From contig JBBDXN010000129.1 in the NCBI GenBank assembly GCA_040902305.1, positions 1 to 64,000 of the forward strand: 64,000 nt of DNA, written 5' to 3'. Numbering within the stretch: the stretch's first letter is position 1; each line of letters starts with the position of its first letter. Made by a program: the position numbers and the translations under genes. The stretch comes from CAMLFJ01 sp040902305 (GTDB lineage: Bacteria > Methylomirabilota > Methylomirabilia > Rokubacteriales > CSP1-6). The notes beneath the pieces were generated by a model. It did no database searches, had not been told where the DNA came from, and was given only the letters and a program-made list of their open reading frames with translations. Shown here piece by piece: positions 43,761 through 51,323 of the stretch.

Positions 43761-44089
43761 GCCTTGGCCTCCTCGAAGACCTGTTTCACGATCCGGGCCG
43801 CGGACATCGCGCTGGGCCAGCCCGCGTAGAACGCCAGATGGGTGATCAGCTCGCCGATCTCCTCCCGGGTGACGCCGTTGGCGAGCGCCCGCTCGGTGTG
43901 GCCTTTGAGCTGATCGGGCCGGTACATCGCCATCAGGGCCGCCACGGTGATGAGGCTCCGGTCGCGCTTGGAGAGACCGGGGCGCTCCCAGATGTCGGGA
44001 TAGACGAGGGTCTCGGTCAGCTCGATGAGCCTGGGGGCGACCGTGCGGACTTCGTTGCGGGAGGCCGATACCGCGGCGGGTAAGGTCAT
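43757..44089 (-). CDS. Carboxymuconolactone decarboxylase family protein
   Basis: A 110-residue CMD-family protein: LSKRDRSLITVAALMAMYRPDQ and GVTREEIGELITHLAFYAGWP are the conserved core, with the catalytic-site His near the end. This is close to true 4-carboxymuconolactone decarboxylase in length and motif. Start at 44089 is backed by AAGGAGGAGTACGG. Coupled to the 3-hydroxyisobutyrate dehydrogenase gene. Confidence 0.87.
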   Translation of the reverse strand: MTLPAAVSASRNEVRTVAPRLIELTETLVYPDIWERPGLSKRDRSLITVAALMAMYRPDQLKGHTERALANGVTREEIGELITHLAFYAGWPSAMSAARIVKQVFEEAKA

Positions 44090-44168
44090 CCGTACTCCTC
44101 CTTGAGTGGGGGGCTTCCGTGAGACTCCGAAACGCGTAGAATCCTGCCACGGGAAAGGAGACTTGACC

Positions 44169-44933
44169 ATGCCCAATGCGCCCTACCGCATCTACGCCGT
44201 GCGCTACGCCCACCGCAAGTGCACCACCTCGGAGGCGTTCTACGGCGACTACCACAAGGCTCCCATGACGATGGACTACTTCGTGTGGGCGCTCACCAAC
44301 GGCACCGAGACGGTGGTGGTGGACCTCGGCTTCACGGAGGAAGTCGGCACGCGGCGGGGCCGCCAGTTCCTGCGCTGCCCGGGCAAGGGCCTGGCCGAGA
44401 TCGCGGTGGACGCGGCCTCGGTGAAGCACGTGATCCTGAGCCACTTCCACTACGATCACGTGGGCAACTACGCGCTGTTCCCGAATGCGACGTTCTACGC
44501 GCAGGACTCCGAGATGGCCTTCTACACGGGCCGCAACGCCTCCCTGCCCGCCTTCCGCCACTCGGTCGAGGTGGACGACGTCTGCGCGCTGGTGCGGCTC
44601 AACTACGAGCGGCGCCTCTCGTTCGTGGACGGCTCCCGCGAGATCGTGCCCGGCATCGCGGTGCACCACGTGGGCGGGCACACCGCGGGCATGCAGATCG
44701 TCACGGTGGCGCACGCGCGGGGGCAGGCGGTGGTCGCCTCCGACGCCTCGCACTACTACCGAAACTTCGAGGAGCGCATCCCCTTCAACACGCTTCAGGA
44801 TCTGCCGCGCATGTACGCGGCCTTCGCGAAGATCCGCGAGCTGGCCTCCTCCGAGGACCTGGTCCTGCCCGGCCACGACCCGCTCGTGCTCGAGCGGCTC
44901 AAGCGGGTGGGCGACGGGATCGTGGAGATGTAG
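44169..44933 (+). CDS. Metallo-beta-lactamase fold hydrolase (AHL-lactonase-like)
   Basis: A 254-residue MBL protein with the dinuclear zinc motif HFHYDH in VILSHFHYDHVGNYALF. Later ligands are His in VHHVGGHTAGMQIV, Asp in VVASDASHYYRNFEE and His in VLPGHDPLVLERL. This set and length match N-acyl-homoserine lactonases (AttM/AiiB type), although other lactones are possible. Start ATG is preceded by AAAGGAG; TAGAAT (44137-44142) may be a -10. Divergent from the CMD/dehydrogenase pair. Confidence 0.85.
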   Translation: MPNAPYRIYAVRYAHRKCTTSEAFYGDYHKAPMTMDYFVWALTNGTETVVVDLGFTEEVGTRRGRQFLRCPGKGLAEIAVDAASVKHVILSHFHYDHVGNYALFPNATFYAQDSEMAFYTGRNASLPAFRHSVEVDDVCALVRLNYERRLSFVDGSREIVPGIAVHHVGGHTAGMQIVTVAHARGQAVVASDASHYYRNFEERIPFNTLQDLPRMYAAFAKIRELASSEDLVLPGHDPLVLERLKRVGDGIVEM

Positions 44934-44941
44934 GAGTCAGC

Positions 44942-44989
44942 CACCCCTCACCCTCACCACCCCTCACCCTCACCACCCCTCACCCTGCC
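44942..44989. repeat. 16-bp tandem repeat, three copies
   Basis: CACCCCTCACCCTCAC at 44942-44957 and 44958-44973, then a two-base variant at 44974-44989. It runs directly into the palindromic repeat copy B, of which the unit is a partial copy. Confidence 0.85.
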
Positions 44990-45010
44990 CTCTCCCCTGA
45001 GGGGAGAGGG
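44976..45010. repeat. Dispersed palindromic repeat, copy B (inverted orientation)
   Basis: CCCCTCACCCTG followed by CCCTCTCCCC-TGA-GGGGAGAGGG (overlapping bases), the reverse complement of the elements at 35508 and 60509. It overlaps the last codons of the BrkB gene. Confidence 0.85.
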
Positions 45011-45912
45011 CTCTTGTTGGTGGGGTTGCTCCAGAGGGCGTAGGCGCGGGTGAACTCGGCGCCGAAGAGGACGAGCTGGGCCGAGTAGTAGACCCAGGCG
45101 AGGACCAGGATCACCCAGCCCGCGGCGCCGTAGGCCGCGCCCAGCTCGCTGCGGCCGAGGTAGAGGCCGATCACCAGCTTGCCCACGAAGAAGAGCCCCG
45201 CGGTGACGCCCGCGCCCACCCACACGTCGCGCCACTGGATCGGCGCGTCGGGCAGCAGCTTGAAGATCATGGCGAAGAGCAGGGTGTGCACGATCATCGA
45301 GCCCACGAAGTCGGCGGCCTCGAGCATGCCGCCGAGCCACGGCATCCAGCCGCCCCCGAGGCGGCCGAAGGCGGCCGCCACCGCGCTCAGGACCAGCGAG
45401 ACGCTCAGCAGGAACCCGGTGCCGAGGACGGCGGCGAACGACCAGACGCGCGCCCGGAGCAGGGCCCAGACCCCCGAGTGCGGGGGCGCGGGCACCTCCC
45501 AGATCTTGTTCAGCGCCGTCTGGAGCTGGCTGAACGCGCTCGTGGAGCCGAAGAGCAGCACGAGCAGCCCGATGACGGTGGCCCGCGGCCCGATGCCCTC
45601 CCGGCTCGCGCTCTGGATCATGGACTGGACGGCGGTGGCGCCCTCTTCTCCGACCAGGCCCCGGATCTGGCCGACGATCTCACCCTGGGCCGCGGCCTGG
45701 CCGAATACCGCACCGGCCACCGCGATCACGATCACCAGGATCGGGGCCAGCGAGAACACCGTGTAGTAGGCCAGTGCCGCCCCGAGCTGCAGGCAGTCGT
45801 CCTCGTTCCACTTGCTCACGCTGCGCCGGATCAGGCCCCAGACGGTCTGCACGATCGGCGAGTGCAGCAAGCGGCGTGCCGCGCGGGGGTGACGCGGCCG
45901 GTCGAGGAGCAC
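44980..45912 (-). CDS. YihY/BrkB family inner-membrane protein
   Basis: A 310-residue membrane protein with about six helices. The start LQLGAALAYYTVFSLAPILVI is the family signature, followed by LLVLLFGSTSAFSQLQTALNKIWEV and SVVSVLSA-type helices ending with LVLFGAEFTRAYALW. Function is not established; despite the old BN name, it is not an RNase. The last ten residues (SPLPSGERAG) come from the palindromic repeat. GTG start; the true start may be a little downstream. Confidence 0.85.
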   Translation of the reverse strand: MLLDRPRHPRAARRLLHSPIVQTVWGLIRRSVSKWNEDDCLQLGAALAYYTVFSLAPILVIVIAVAGAVFGQAAAQGEIVGQIRGLVGEEGATAVQSMIQSASREGIGPRATVIGLLVLLFGSTSAFSQLQTALNKIWEVPAPPHSGVWALLRARVWSFAAVLGTGFLLSVSLVLSAVAAAFGRLGGGWMPWLGGMLEAADFVGSMIVHTLLFAMIFKLLPDAPIQWRDVWVGAGVTAGLFFVGKLVIGLYLGRSELGAAYGAAGWVILVLAWVYYSAQLVLFGAEFTRAYALWSNPTNKSPLPSGERAG

Positions 45913-45977
45913 TTGCCGCGCGTCGCCCGAGCGCCCAGGATGGTCCGGAGGAGCGAGGTGGACGAAAGGAGCGCGCC

Positions 45978-47342
45978 ATGGCCATCCAATCGGTGAATCC
46001 GGCGACCGGAGAGGTTCTCGAGACCCTCGAGGCGGCCTCGAAGGCGCAGATCGAGCAGGCGGTGGGGCGGGCCCACGCCGCCTTCCTCGAATGGCGCACC
46101 CGTTCCTTCGCCGACCGCGCCGCGCTCATGCGGGCCGCCGCGAAGGAGCTCCGATCGAGCAAGGACCAGCACGCGCTCACCATGACCCGGGAGATGGGCA
46201 AGCCCATCACCCAGGCGGAGGCCGAGGTGGAGAAGTGCGCGGGCACGTGCGAGTACTACGCCGAGCACGCCGAGTCCTTCCTCGCCGAGCAGCCCCGGGA
46301 GACCGACGCCGCCCGCAGCTACGTCCGCTTCGACCCGCTCGGCGTGGTGCTGGCCGTGATGCCGTGGAATTTCCCCTACTGGCAGGTCTTCCGCTTCGCG
46401 GCGCCGGCCCTCATGGCGGGCAACGCGGGCGTCCTCAAGCACGCCTCCAACGTGCCGCGCTGCGCGCTCCAGATCGAGGAGGTCTTCCGCCGCGCCGGCT
46501 TCCCCGACGGACTCTTCCGCTCGGTGCTGACCGGCTCGGAAGGCGTGGCCGGGATGATCCCCGATCCGCGCATCGTCGCGGTCACCCTGACCGGCAGCGA
46601 GCACGCGGGCATGGCCATCGCCCAGCAGGCGGGGCGCGCGCTCAAGAAAACGGTGCTGGAGCTGGGTGGGAGCGACCCGTTCATCGTGCTGGCCGACGCC
46701 GACGTGGACGCGGCGGCCCGCGCCGCCGCGGAGGCGCGGCTCATCAACAGCGGCCAGAGCTGCATCGCGGCCAAGCGCTTCATCGTGGTCGAGCCCATCG
46801 CGGAGCGCTTCCTCGAGCGCTTCAAGTCGGAGCTGGCGGGGCGCCGGATGGGCGACCCGACCGCCCGCGAGACCCAGGTCGGGCCGCAGGCCCGGGTGGA
46901 CCTGCGCGATGAGCTCCACCGGCAGGTCACGGAGTCCATCAAGCGCGGAGCCCGGCGGGTCCTGGGCGCCGAGGTGCCGGCCGGCAAGGGCGCCTTCTAC
47001 CCGCCGACCCTGCTGGCCGCGGTCGACAAGGGGATGCCCGCCTTCGACGAGGAGACCTTCGGGCCGGTGGCCGCCGTCATCACCGCCAAGGACGAGAGCG
47101 ACGCGATCCGCCTCGCCAACGACTCGCCCTACGGCCTGGGCGCCGCGCTCTGGACGCGCGACCGCGGCCGCGCCGAGCGGCTGGCCGCGCAGATCGAGGC
47201 GGGAGCGGTGTTCGTCAACGGGGTCGTGAAGTCCGATCCCCGCATGCCCTTCGGCGGGATCAAGCGCTCCGGCTACGGCCGCGAGCTGTCCGAGTACGGC
47301 ATCCGCGAGTTCGTGAACATCAAATCGGTCTGGATCGCGTAG
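45978..47342 (+). CDS. NAD(P)-dependent succinate-semialdehyde/aldehyde dehydrogenase
   Basis: A 454-residue aldehyde dehydrogenase. Cofactor region VLAVMPWNFPYWQVF, catalytic Glu in KKTVLELGGSDPFIV and nucleophilic Cys in LINSGQSCIAAKRF, about residue 260; the end GGIKRSGYGRELSEYGIREFVN is typical. Closest to GabD/SSADH-type enzymes. ATG preceded by AAAGGAGC. It likely oxidises succinate semialdehyde or a similar aldehyde. Convergent with a membrane protein gene. Confidence 0.9.
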   Translation: MAIQSVNPATGEVLETLEAASKAQIEQAVGRAHAAFLEWRTRSFADRAALMRAAAKELRSSKDQHALTMTREMGKPITQAEAEVEKCAGTCEYYAEHAESFLAEQPRETDAARSYVRFDPLGVVLAVMPWNFPYWQVFRFAAPALMAGNAGVLKHASNVPRCALQIEEVFRRAGFPDGLFRSVLTGSEGVAGMIPDPRIVAVTLTGSEHAGMAIAQQAGRALKKTVLELGGSDPFIVLADADVDAAARAAAEARLINSGQSCIAAKRFIVVEPIAERFLERFKSELAGRRMGDPTARETQVGPQARVDLRDELHRQVTESIKRGARRVLGAEVPAGKGAFYPPTLLAAVDKGMPAFDEETFGPVAAVITAKDESDAIRLANDSPYGLGAALWTRDRGRAERLAAQIEAGAVFVNGVVKSDPRMPFGGIKRSGYGRELSEYGIREFVNIKSVWIA

Positions 47343-47564
47343 CCGGTTGCCGGGGACTTCTGGGTAGCGCCCGTTCCCGCGCAGCAACGGTTCTCGGGCA
47401 ATCGGTCGGAGCTACCCGGTAGCTGTTACCGCCGGCGGCTGCTTTTTCTGTGATGCGGGGGCCCAGAAATGCGCACTCCCCCAGTCCGCGGGCAACCCGT
47501 GCGGGCGGACTACCGCCGGGGCTCCGACTCTCCTTGCTCTCGGCTTGCCTTGCTCCTTGTTGCC
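47343..47564. terminator. 222-bp convergent intergenic region with hairpins and one T-run
   Basis: No coding sequence seen. Palindrome AGCTACC-C-GGTAGCT lies near 47409-47424. CCGCCGGCGG (47429-47438) is followed by TTTTT (47443-47447), a candidate intrinsic terminator of the dehydrogenase gene. An AGTCCGC/GCGGACT stem spans 47483-47511. Confidence 0.35.
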
Positions 47565-48095
47565 TCACTCCCCGTCCAGGGCCTCGGGGACCTTGCGAAG
47601 CAAACGGCCGTGGAAGTAGCCGAGTAACGCGACCACCGCGACGCCCGCCAGGATGTGGCCGGCCAGGAAGATCCCCGGCGTCACCGTCTGACCCAGCCAC
47701 TGCGAGAGCGCGTAGACCATCGCGAGAAACACCACTGCGAGGCAGCAGCCGAGCATGAAGATCAGCGCGAGCACGCGCTGCTCGCGCTCGGCGAGCGCGA
47801 AGAGCCCGGCCACGCCGAGTCCGAACACCATGAAGCCGCCGAGGTGCACCGCGGTATAGCCGGCCACCAAGCGCGCGGTGGGCGTCACCGCCGTCGTGTC
47901 CTGCACGCCGTCGAACAGCACCGCCCCGAGCAGCGCGGGAGTCCGCAGCGGCACGCCCGCGGCCAGATCGACGATGAAGAACCACAGCATCACGATGGCG
48001 GCGCCGATCAGGCCCACCGTGATGCCTTCGGGCAGCACGCGGCCACTGCGTCGCGTGCCTCCGCGTGTCGTCCGAGACAGGGTCGCCGGGCTCAT
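47565..48095 (-). CDS. Integral membrane protein of unknown function
   Basis: A 176-residue protein with four predicted membrane helices (ITVGLIGAAIVMLWFFIVDL; AGYTAVHLGGFMVFGLGVAGLF; VLALIFMLGCCLAVVFLAMVY; TVTPGIFLAGHILAGVAVVALLGYF). No family recognised. Start at MSPATLSRTT chosen for CAGGAGGATACGAGA upstream. It is divergent from the stress island and shares its upstream region. Confidence 0.7.
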   Translation of the reverse strand: MSPATLSRTTRGGTRRSGRVLPEGITVGLIGAAIVMLWFFIVDLAAGVPLRTPALLGAVLFDGVQDTTAVTPTARLVAGYTAVHLGGFMVFGLGVAGLFALAEREQRVLALIFMLGCCLAVVFLAMVYALSQWLGQTVTPGIFLAGHILAGVAVVALLGYFHGRLLRKVPEALDGE

Positions 48096-48252
48096 TCTCG
48101 TATCCTCCTGACCGCGCGTACGTTGCATCTTCCACACCATTGAAGGGGGCCCGCCCGGCGCCGGAAGAAACTACGCGGCACTCTTTACCGGTCCTCCCGC
48201 CGTCGATTCGAGCGCGGCCCCGATCGACGTTGTTCTTCGCGCCCTTGCGGCG

Positions 48253-48268
48253 TGGCACATCGCTTGCT
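48253..48268 (+). promoter_or_regulatory. Consensus sigma-54 promoter (-24/-12)
   Basis: TGGCAC-A-TCGC-TTGC-T, an exact match to TGGCAC-N5-TTGCW with correct spacing. Predicted start is near 48280. An 8-bp inverted repeat (GCTTGCTC 48262-48269; GAGCAAGC 48293-48300) overlaps the -12 box. Confidence 0.65.
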
Positions 48269-48322
48269 CCCCTCCTCGATCGTCGCACCTGCGAGCAAGC
48301 AGAACCCAAGGGAGGATAACCC

Positions 48323-48553
48323 ATGACGCGCAAGTCGAAAACGAGCGAGAAGCCGCGCATCGGACGGAAGGACCTGCAGGATCCGGATCGCGACGTGGGC
48401 AGCCCGCGCAAGGGCACGGTGGAGCGGGATGCGGAGCGCAGCGACCGCGACGCCGGCGCGGGCCGGCCGGTGCAGCTCGACGAGGAGGGCCGGTCGCGTC
48501 CGGCCGATGCCGACTCGCCGCGGCCGACCGACGACGGGCCGGCGCCGAAGTGA
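48323..48553 (+). CDS. Small, highly charged protein of unknown function
   Basis: A 76-residue hydrophilic, Asp/Arg/Lys-rich, low-complexity protein (for example VERDAERSDRDAGAGRP), probably disordered. No family is recognised. The ribosome site GGGAGGA (48311-48317) strongly supports translation. It is the first gene after the sigma-54 element, ahead of the BON gene. Confidence 0.6.
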   Translation: MTRKSKTSEKPRIGRKDLQDPDRDVGSPRKGTVERDAERSDRDAGAGRPVQLDEEGRSRPADADSPRPTDDGPAPK

Positions 48554-48591
48554 ACCGAAACCCTCAACCACGTTTCAAGGAGGAAGCTACC

Positions 48592-49185
48592 ATGCGGCAC
48601 GGCAAGACGATGATGGCAGCCACGATCCTGACCTCGCTCCTCGCGGCGGCGCCGTTCACCGCGGGCGCGCAGAGCAAGATGGAAGAGACCAAGGACAAGG
48701 CCAAGACCATGACCCAGGACGCCAAGACCTCGGTCAGCGATTCCTGGATCACCTCCAAGACCAAGATCGCCCTCTTCGCGGACGAGCGCGTGAAGGGCAC
48801 CCAGGTCAGCGTCGACACCATGAAGGGCGGCGTCGTGCACCTGCGCGGAAAGGTCGACTCCACCGAGGCCAAGACGGCGGCCACCGAGATCGCCAAGGGC
48901 ATCGAGGGCGTGCAGTCGGTGAAGAACGACCTGCAGGTGGTGGCCCCGGGGAGCCGCAAGATGGTGGACGCCAAGGACGAGGACATCGAAAAGGCGGTGG
49001 AGACGCGCTTGAAGAAGGACGCGCAGCTCAAGAGCGTCGACGTGCGTATCGACTCCGGCGTGGTGACCCTGACCGGGGAGGTCCCGAGCATCGTCGTGTC
49101 GGCCAAGGCCTCCGAGATGGCCCGCAACGTCGCCGGGGTGAAGTCGGTCAAGAACGAGCTGACGGTCCGCCAGGCCGGTAAGTAG
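48592..49185 (+). CDS. Periplasmic BON-domain protein (OsmY-like)
   Basis: A 197-residue protein with a signal peptide (AATILTSLLAAAPFTAGAQS, cleaved near residue 25) and two BON domains (about 50-115 and 130-195). Each has the glycine-containing core, GGVVHLRGKVDSTEAKTAA and SGVVTLTGEVPSIVVSAKA. BON proteins bind phospholipid or envelope components and often respond to osmotic or envelope stress. AAGGAGGAAGC precedes the ATG. Confidence 0.9.
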   Translation: MRHGKTMMAATILTSLLAAAPFTAGAQSKMEETKDKAKTMTQDAKTSVSDSWITSKTKIALFADERVKGTQVSVDTMKGGVVHLRGKVDSTEAKTAATEIAKGIEGVQSVKNDLQVVAPGSRKMVDAKDEDIEKAVETRLKKDAQLKSVDVRIDSGVVTLTGEVPSIVVSAKASEMARNVAGVKSVKNELTVRQAGK

Positions 49186-49190
49186 CCACC

Positions 49191-49772
49191 ATGACACCGC
49201 GGGGCGGGCAGGCAAACATGACCGGCGAGTTCGTGAGCGACATCAAGGAGATCCGCCGCCGCGCCCGCGCGCACATGGAGCAGGGACCGATCACGGCCGG
49301 ATACAAGGCGGACCGGGAGACCGTCATCCGCCTGCTGAACGAGGCCCTGGCGACCGAGCTCGTGTGCGTGCTGCGGTACAAGCGACACCATTACATGGCC
49401 GCCGGGATCCACGCCCAGTCGGTGGCCGACGAGTTCGCGGAGCACGCCGCGGAGGAGCAGACGCACGCGGATCAGATCGCGCAGCGGATCACCCAGCTCG
49501 GGGGCGAGCCGGATTTCAACCCGGACGGCCTGCTCGGCCGCAGTCACTCCGAGTACGTGCCGGGTGAGGGGCTGATCGAGATGATCAAGGAGGACCTGGT
49601 GGCGGAGCGGATCGCCATCGAGTCGTACAACGAAATGGTGCGGTACCTGGGCGACGACGATCCGACCACCCGGCGGATGCTGGAGGAGATCCTGGCCAAG
49701 GAAGAGGAGCACGCCGACGACCTGCGCACGCTACTCGAGCGGCTCGCCGGGGACCGCGGCGCGGATCGCTGA
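49191..49772 (+). CDS. Bacterioferritin-like ferritin
   Basis: A 193-residue four-helix ferritin. Diiron ligands are Glu in NEALATELVCVLRYKRHHY, Glu-x-x-His in HAAEEQTHADQI, Glu in EDLVAERIAIESY and Glu-x-x-His in ILAKEEEHADDL. It lacks the Met haem ligand position I would expect of a classic Bfr, so haem binding is unsure. Iron storage and peroxide protection are likely. The start may instead be the ATG at 49218 (MTGEFVSDIKE). Confidence 0.87.
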   Translation: MTPRGGQANMTGEFVSDIKEIRRRARAHMEQGPITAGYKADRETVIRLLNEALATELVCVLRYKRHHYMAAGIHAQSVADEFAEHAAEEQTHADQIAQRITQLGGEPDFNPDGLLGRSHSEYVPGEGLIEMIKEDLVAERIAIESYNEMVRYLGDDDPTTRRMLEEILAKEEEHADDLRTLLERLAGDRGADR

Positions 49773-49963
49773 TGGCGAAGCCGCGCAGCAAGGGGCGTCG
49801 GAAGGTCAAGAAGGTGATGGGCGAGTACAAGCGGGGCAAGCTCCGCTCGTCCTCGGGGAGCAAGGTTCGCAAGCGCAAGCAGGCCGTCGCCATCGCGCTG
49901 AGCGAGGCTCGCCAGGCGGGAGCCCGCATCCCGCGCCGGCGGCGGACATCCCGGGCCGGTTGA
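49772..49963 (+). CDS. DUF6496 family small basic protein
   Basis: A 63-residue, Lys/Arg-rich protein with VKKVMGEYKRGKLRSSSG, then VRKRKQAVAIALSEARQAG, the pattern of DUF6496. These proteins are small, probably nucleic-acid- or stress-associated; function unknown. ATG overlaps the ferritin stop (TGATG), implying coupled translation. Confidence 0.75.
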   Translation: MAKPRSKGRRKVKKVMGEYKRGKLRSSSGSKVRKRKQAVAIALSEARQAGARIPRRRRTSRAG

Positions 49964-49993
49964 CGTGGACCGCAGCCGGGTGGCGGCTCTGAC

Positions 49994-50206
49994 ATGAACG
50001 CATGCGCGGCATCGGGACGGGTAGCGGCGGCGGTCCTCGCCATGGCGGGCCTCGGAGTGGGGCTCATGCTGCGGGGAGGCCGCCGCTCAAGCCCGCTCCC
50101 GGTGACCCGTTGCCCGATACACGGCGTCGCCTACGATGCCGAACTCGAGGTGTGCCCCGACTGCGCCAAGACGGAGGCAGCGGGCGGAAAGGGAGGCGCG
50201 CGATGA
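49994..50206 (+). CDS. Small membrane protein with zinc-ribbon-like tail
   Basis: A 70-residue protein with one N-terminal helix (RVAAAVLAMAGLGVGLMLRGG) and a CPIHGVAYDAELEVCPDC tail, a short Cys-His-Cys-Cys set suited to zinc. No family recognised. Overlaps the next gene by 4 nt (ATGA). Confidence 0.55.
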   Translation: MNACAASGRVAAAVLAMAGLGVGLMLRGGRRSSPLPVTRCPIHGVAYDAELEVCPDCAKTEAAGGKGGAR

Positions 50207-50367
50207 GCGGGATGCTGGCTCTGTACTGTCGGACGTGCAACACCTTTCGCGAGGTCGAAGATTGGCGCGAGCGCGGTGAGGCGCTGGTGATCGCGCTCGG
50301 ACCGTGCGGACACGAGATCCGTCGTCGCGCCGGGATGGAATGGCCCATCCACGAAGCGGCGGCCTGA
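50203..50367 (+). CDS. Very small Cys/His protein
   Basis: A 54-residue protein: LYCRTCNTFREVEDWRER, then LGPCGHEIRRRAGMEW. The CxxC followed by CxH suggests a zinc knuckle. GGGAGGCGCGCG precedes the ATG, which overlaps the previous stop. Function unknown. Confidence 0.5.
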   Translation: MSGMLALYCRTCNTFREVEDWRERGEALVIALGPCGHEIRRRAGMEWPIHEAAA

Positions 50368-50388
50368 TAACTCAGAAAGGAGCGCGTC

Positions 50389-50634
50389 ATGCTGAGTCGA
50401 TTCGTACTGGGAGCTATCGTGGGCGGCATCGCGGTATGGGTGTGGGGCGAAGAGCTGAGGCGTCTGGTCAATACCCAGGGGCGCTCCGCCCGGCTGGTCG
50501 CCGCCGATACGCTGCAGGCGGTGCAATCCACCGCCGAGGAGCTCTTCGACACCGCCAAGGATCAGGTGACCTCGACGTTACAGGCGGGGCAGGACGCGGT
50601 CCGGCCCGCCCGGATCACCCGGGACCGTCGATGA
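50389..50634 (+). CDS. YtxH-like small membrane-tethered protein
   Basis: An 81-residue protein with an N-terminal helix (FVLGAIVGGIAVWVWGEEL) and an amphipathic, coiled-coil-prone tail (DTLQAVQSTAEELFDTAKDQ), like YtxH/gas-vesicle-protein-type stress proteins. GAAAGGAGC precedes it. Its stop overlaps the protease start (ATGA). Confidence 0.65.
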   Translation: MLSRFVLGAIVGGIAVWVWGEELRRLVNTQGRSARLVAADTLQAVQSTAEELFDTAKDQVTSTLQAGQDAVRPARITRDRR

Positions 50635-51323
50635 CCGCGCGGGCGGTCGTCGGAGGTGCGCTCCTCGCAGCGGCGCTGCTGACCGGGTGCGCCGTCGGGA
50701 CCACCTCGGCGCCGCCCCCGGCCGGCCGCACCGACGCCCCGTCGCGTCCAGCGCCCACCACCTCGCAGAAGACGGTCGATCCCGCTCAGGTCGAGCGGTT
50801 GAAGAAGGCGATGCTGCCGCTGCTGAAGGTGATGGACAAGCCGCGCCAGCCCGGCGAGGTGAAGGTCGGCATCATGGACGACCCCGAGATCAACGCGGCC
50901 AACGCGGGCAACGGGGAGTTCTTCGTCACCACCGGGCTGCTGCAGAAGGCGAGCGACGATCAGTTGCTGGCCGTGCTCGCCCACGAGGTGGCCCATGAGG
51001 ACCTGGGGCACGTCGCGAAGGCGCAGGCGCTCGGCACCGGGCTCGGGATCGGGGCGGTCATCCTCGACCAGATCATCCCCGGCGCGGGCCGGGTGGCCCC
51101 GATCGCGGGCGCGCTCATCTCGCGTAGCTACAGCCGCAAAGAGGAATACGATGCCGATAGCCACGGCGTCGAGCTGCTCAAGCGGATCGGGCGCCCGAAG
51201 GAAGTCATGATCGACACCCTCACCTGGCTCATGAACGCGTCCGGCGGAGACGGAGCCGGCGGCGGTTTCTTCAGCACCCATCCCGCCACCGGAGACCGGA
51301 TCGAAGTCCTCCGCAAGCTGTGA
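50631..51323 (+). CDS. M48-family metalloprotease lipoprotein
   Basis: A 230-residue zinc protease. Lipobox LLTGC at about residues 18-22 predicts membrane anchoring. Catalytic motif AVLAHEVAHEDLGH with the third ligand Glu in SYSRKEEYDADSHGVELL, as in BepA/LoiP-type M48 peptidases that act in envelope quality control. ATG overlaps the previous stop; GTGA links it to the phospholipase gene. Confidence 0.88.
   Translation: MTARAVVGGALLAAALLTGCAVGTTSAPPPAGRTDAPSRPAPTTSQKTVDPAQVERLKKAMLPLLKVMDKPRQPGEVKVGIMDDPEINAANAGNGEFFVTTGLLQKASDDQLLAVLAHEVAHEDLGHVAKAQALGTGLGIGAVILDQIIPGAGRVAPIAGALISRSYSRKEEYDADSHGVELLKRIGRPKEVMIDTLTWLMNASGGDGAGGGFFSTHPATGDRIEVLRKL

Noticed and set aside
44942..44989. Possible CRISPR-like array
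   Set aside because: Contiguous 16-bp units without spacers and no cas genes.
48240..48280. Sigma-70 promoter TTGTTC upstream of the stress island
   Set aside because: No -10 at 16-18 nt; the sigma-54 match is far better.
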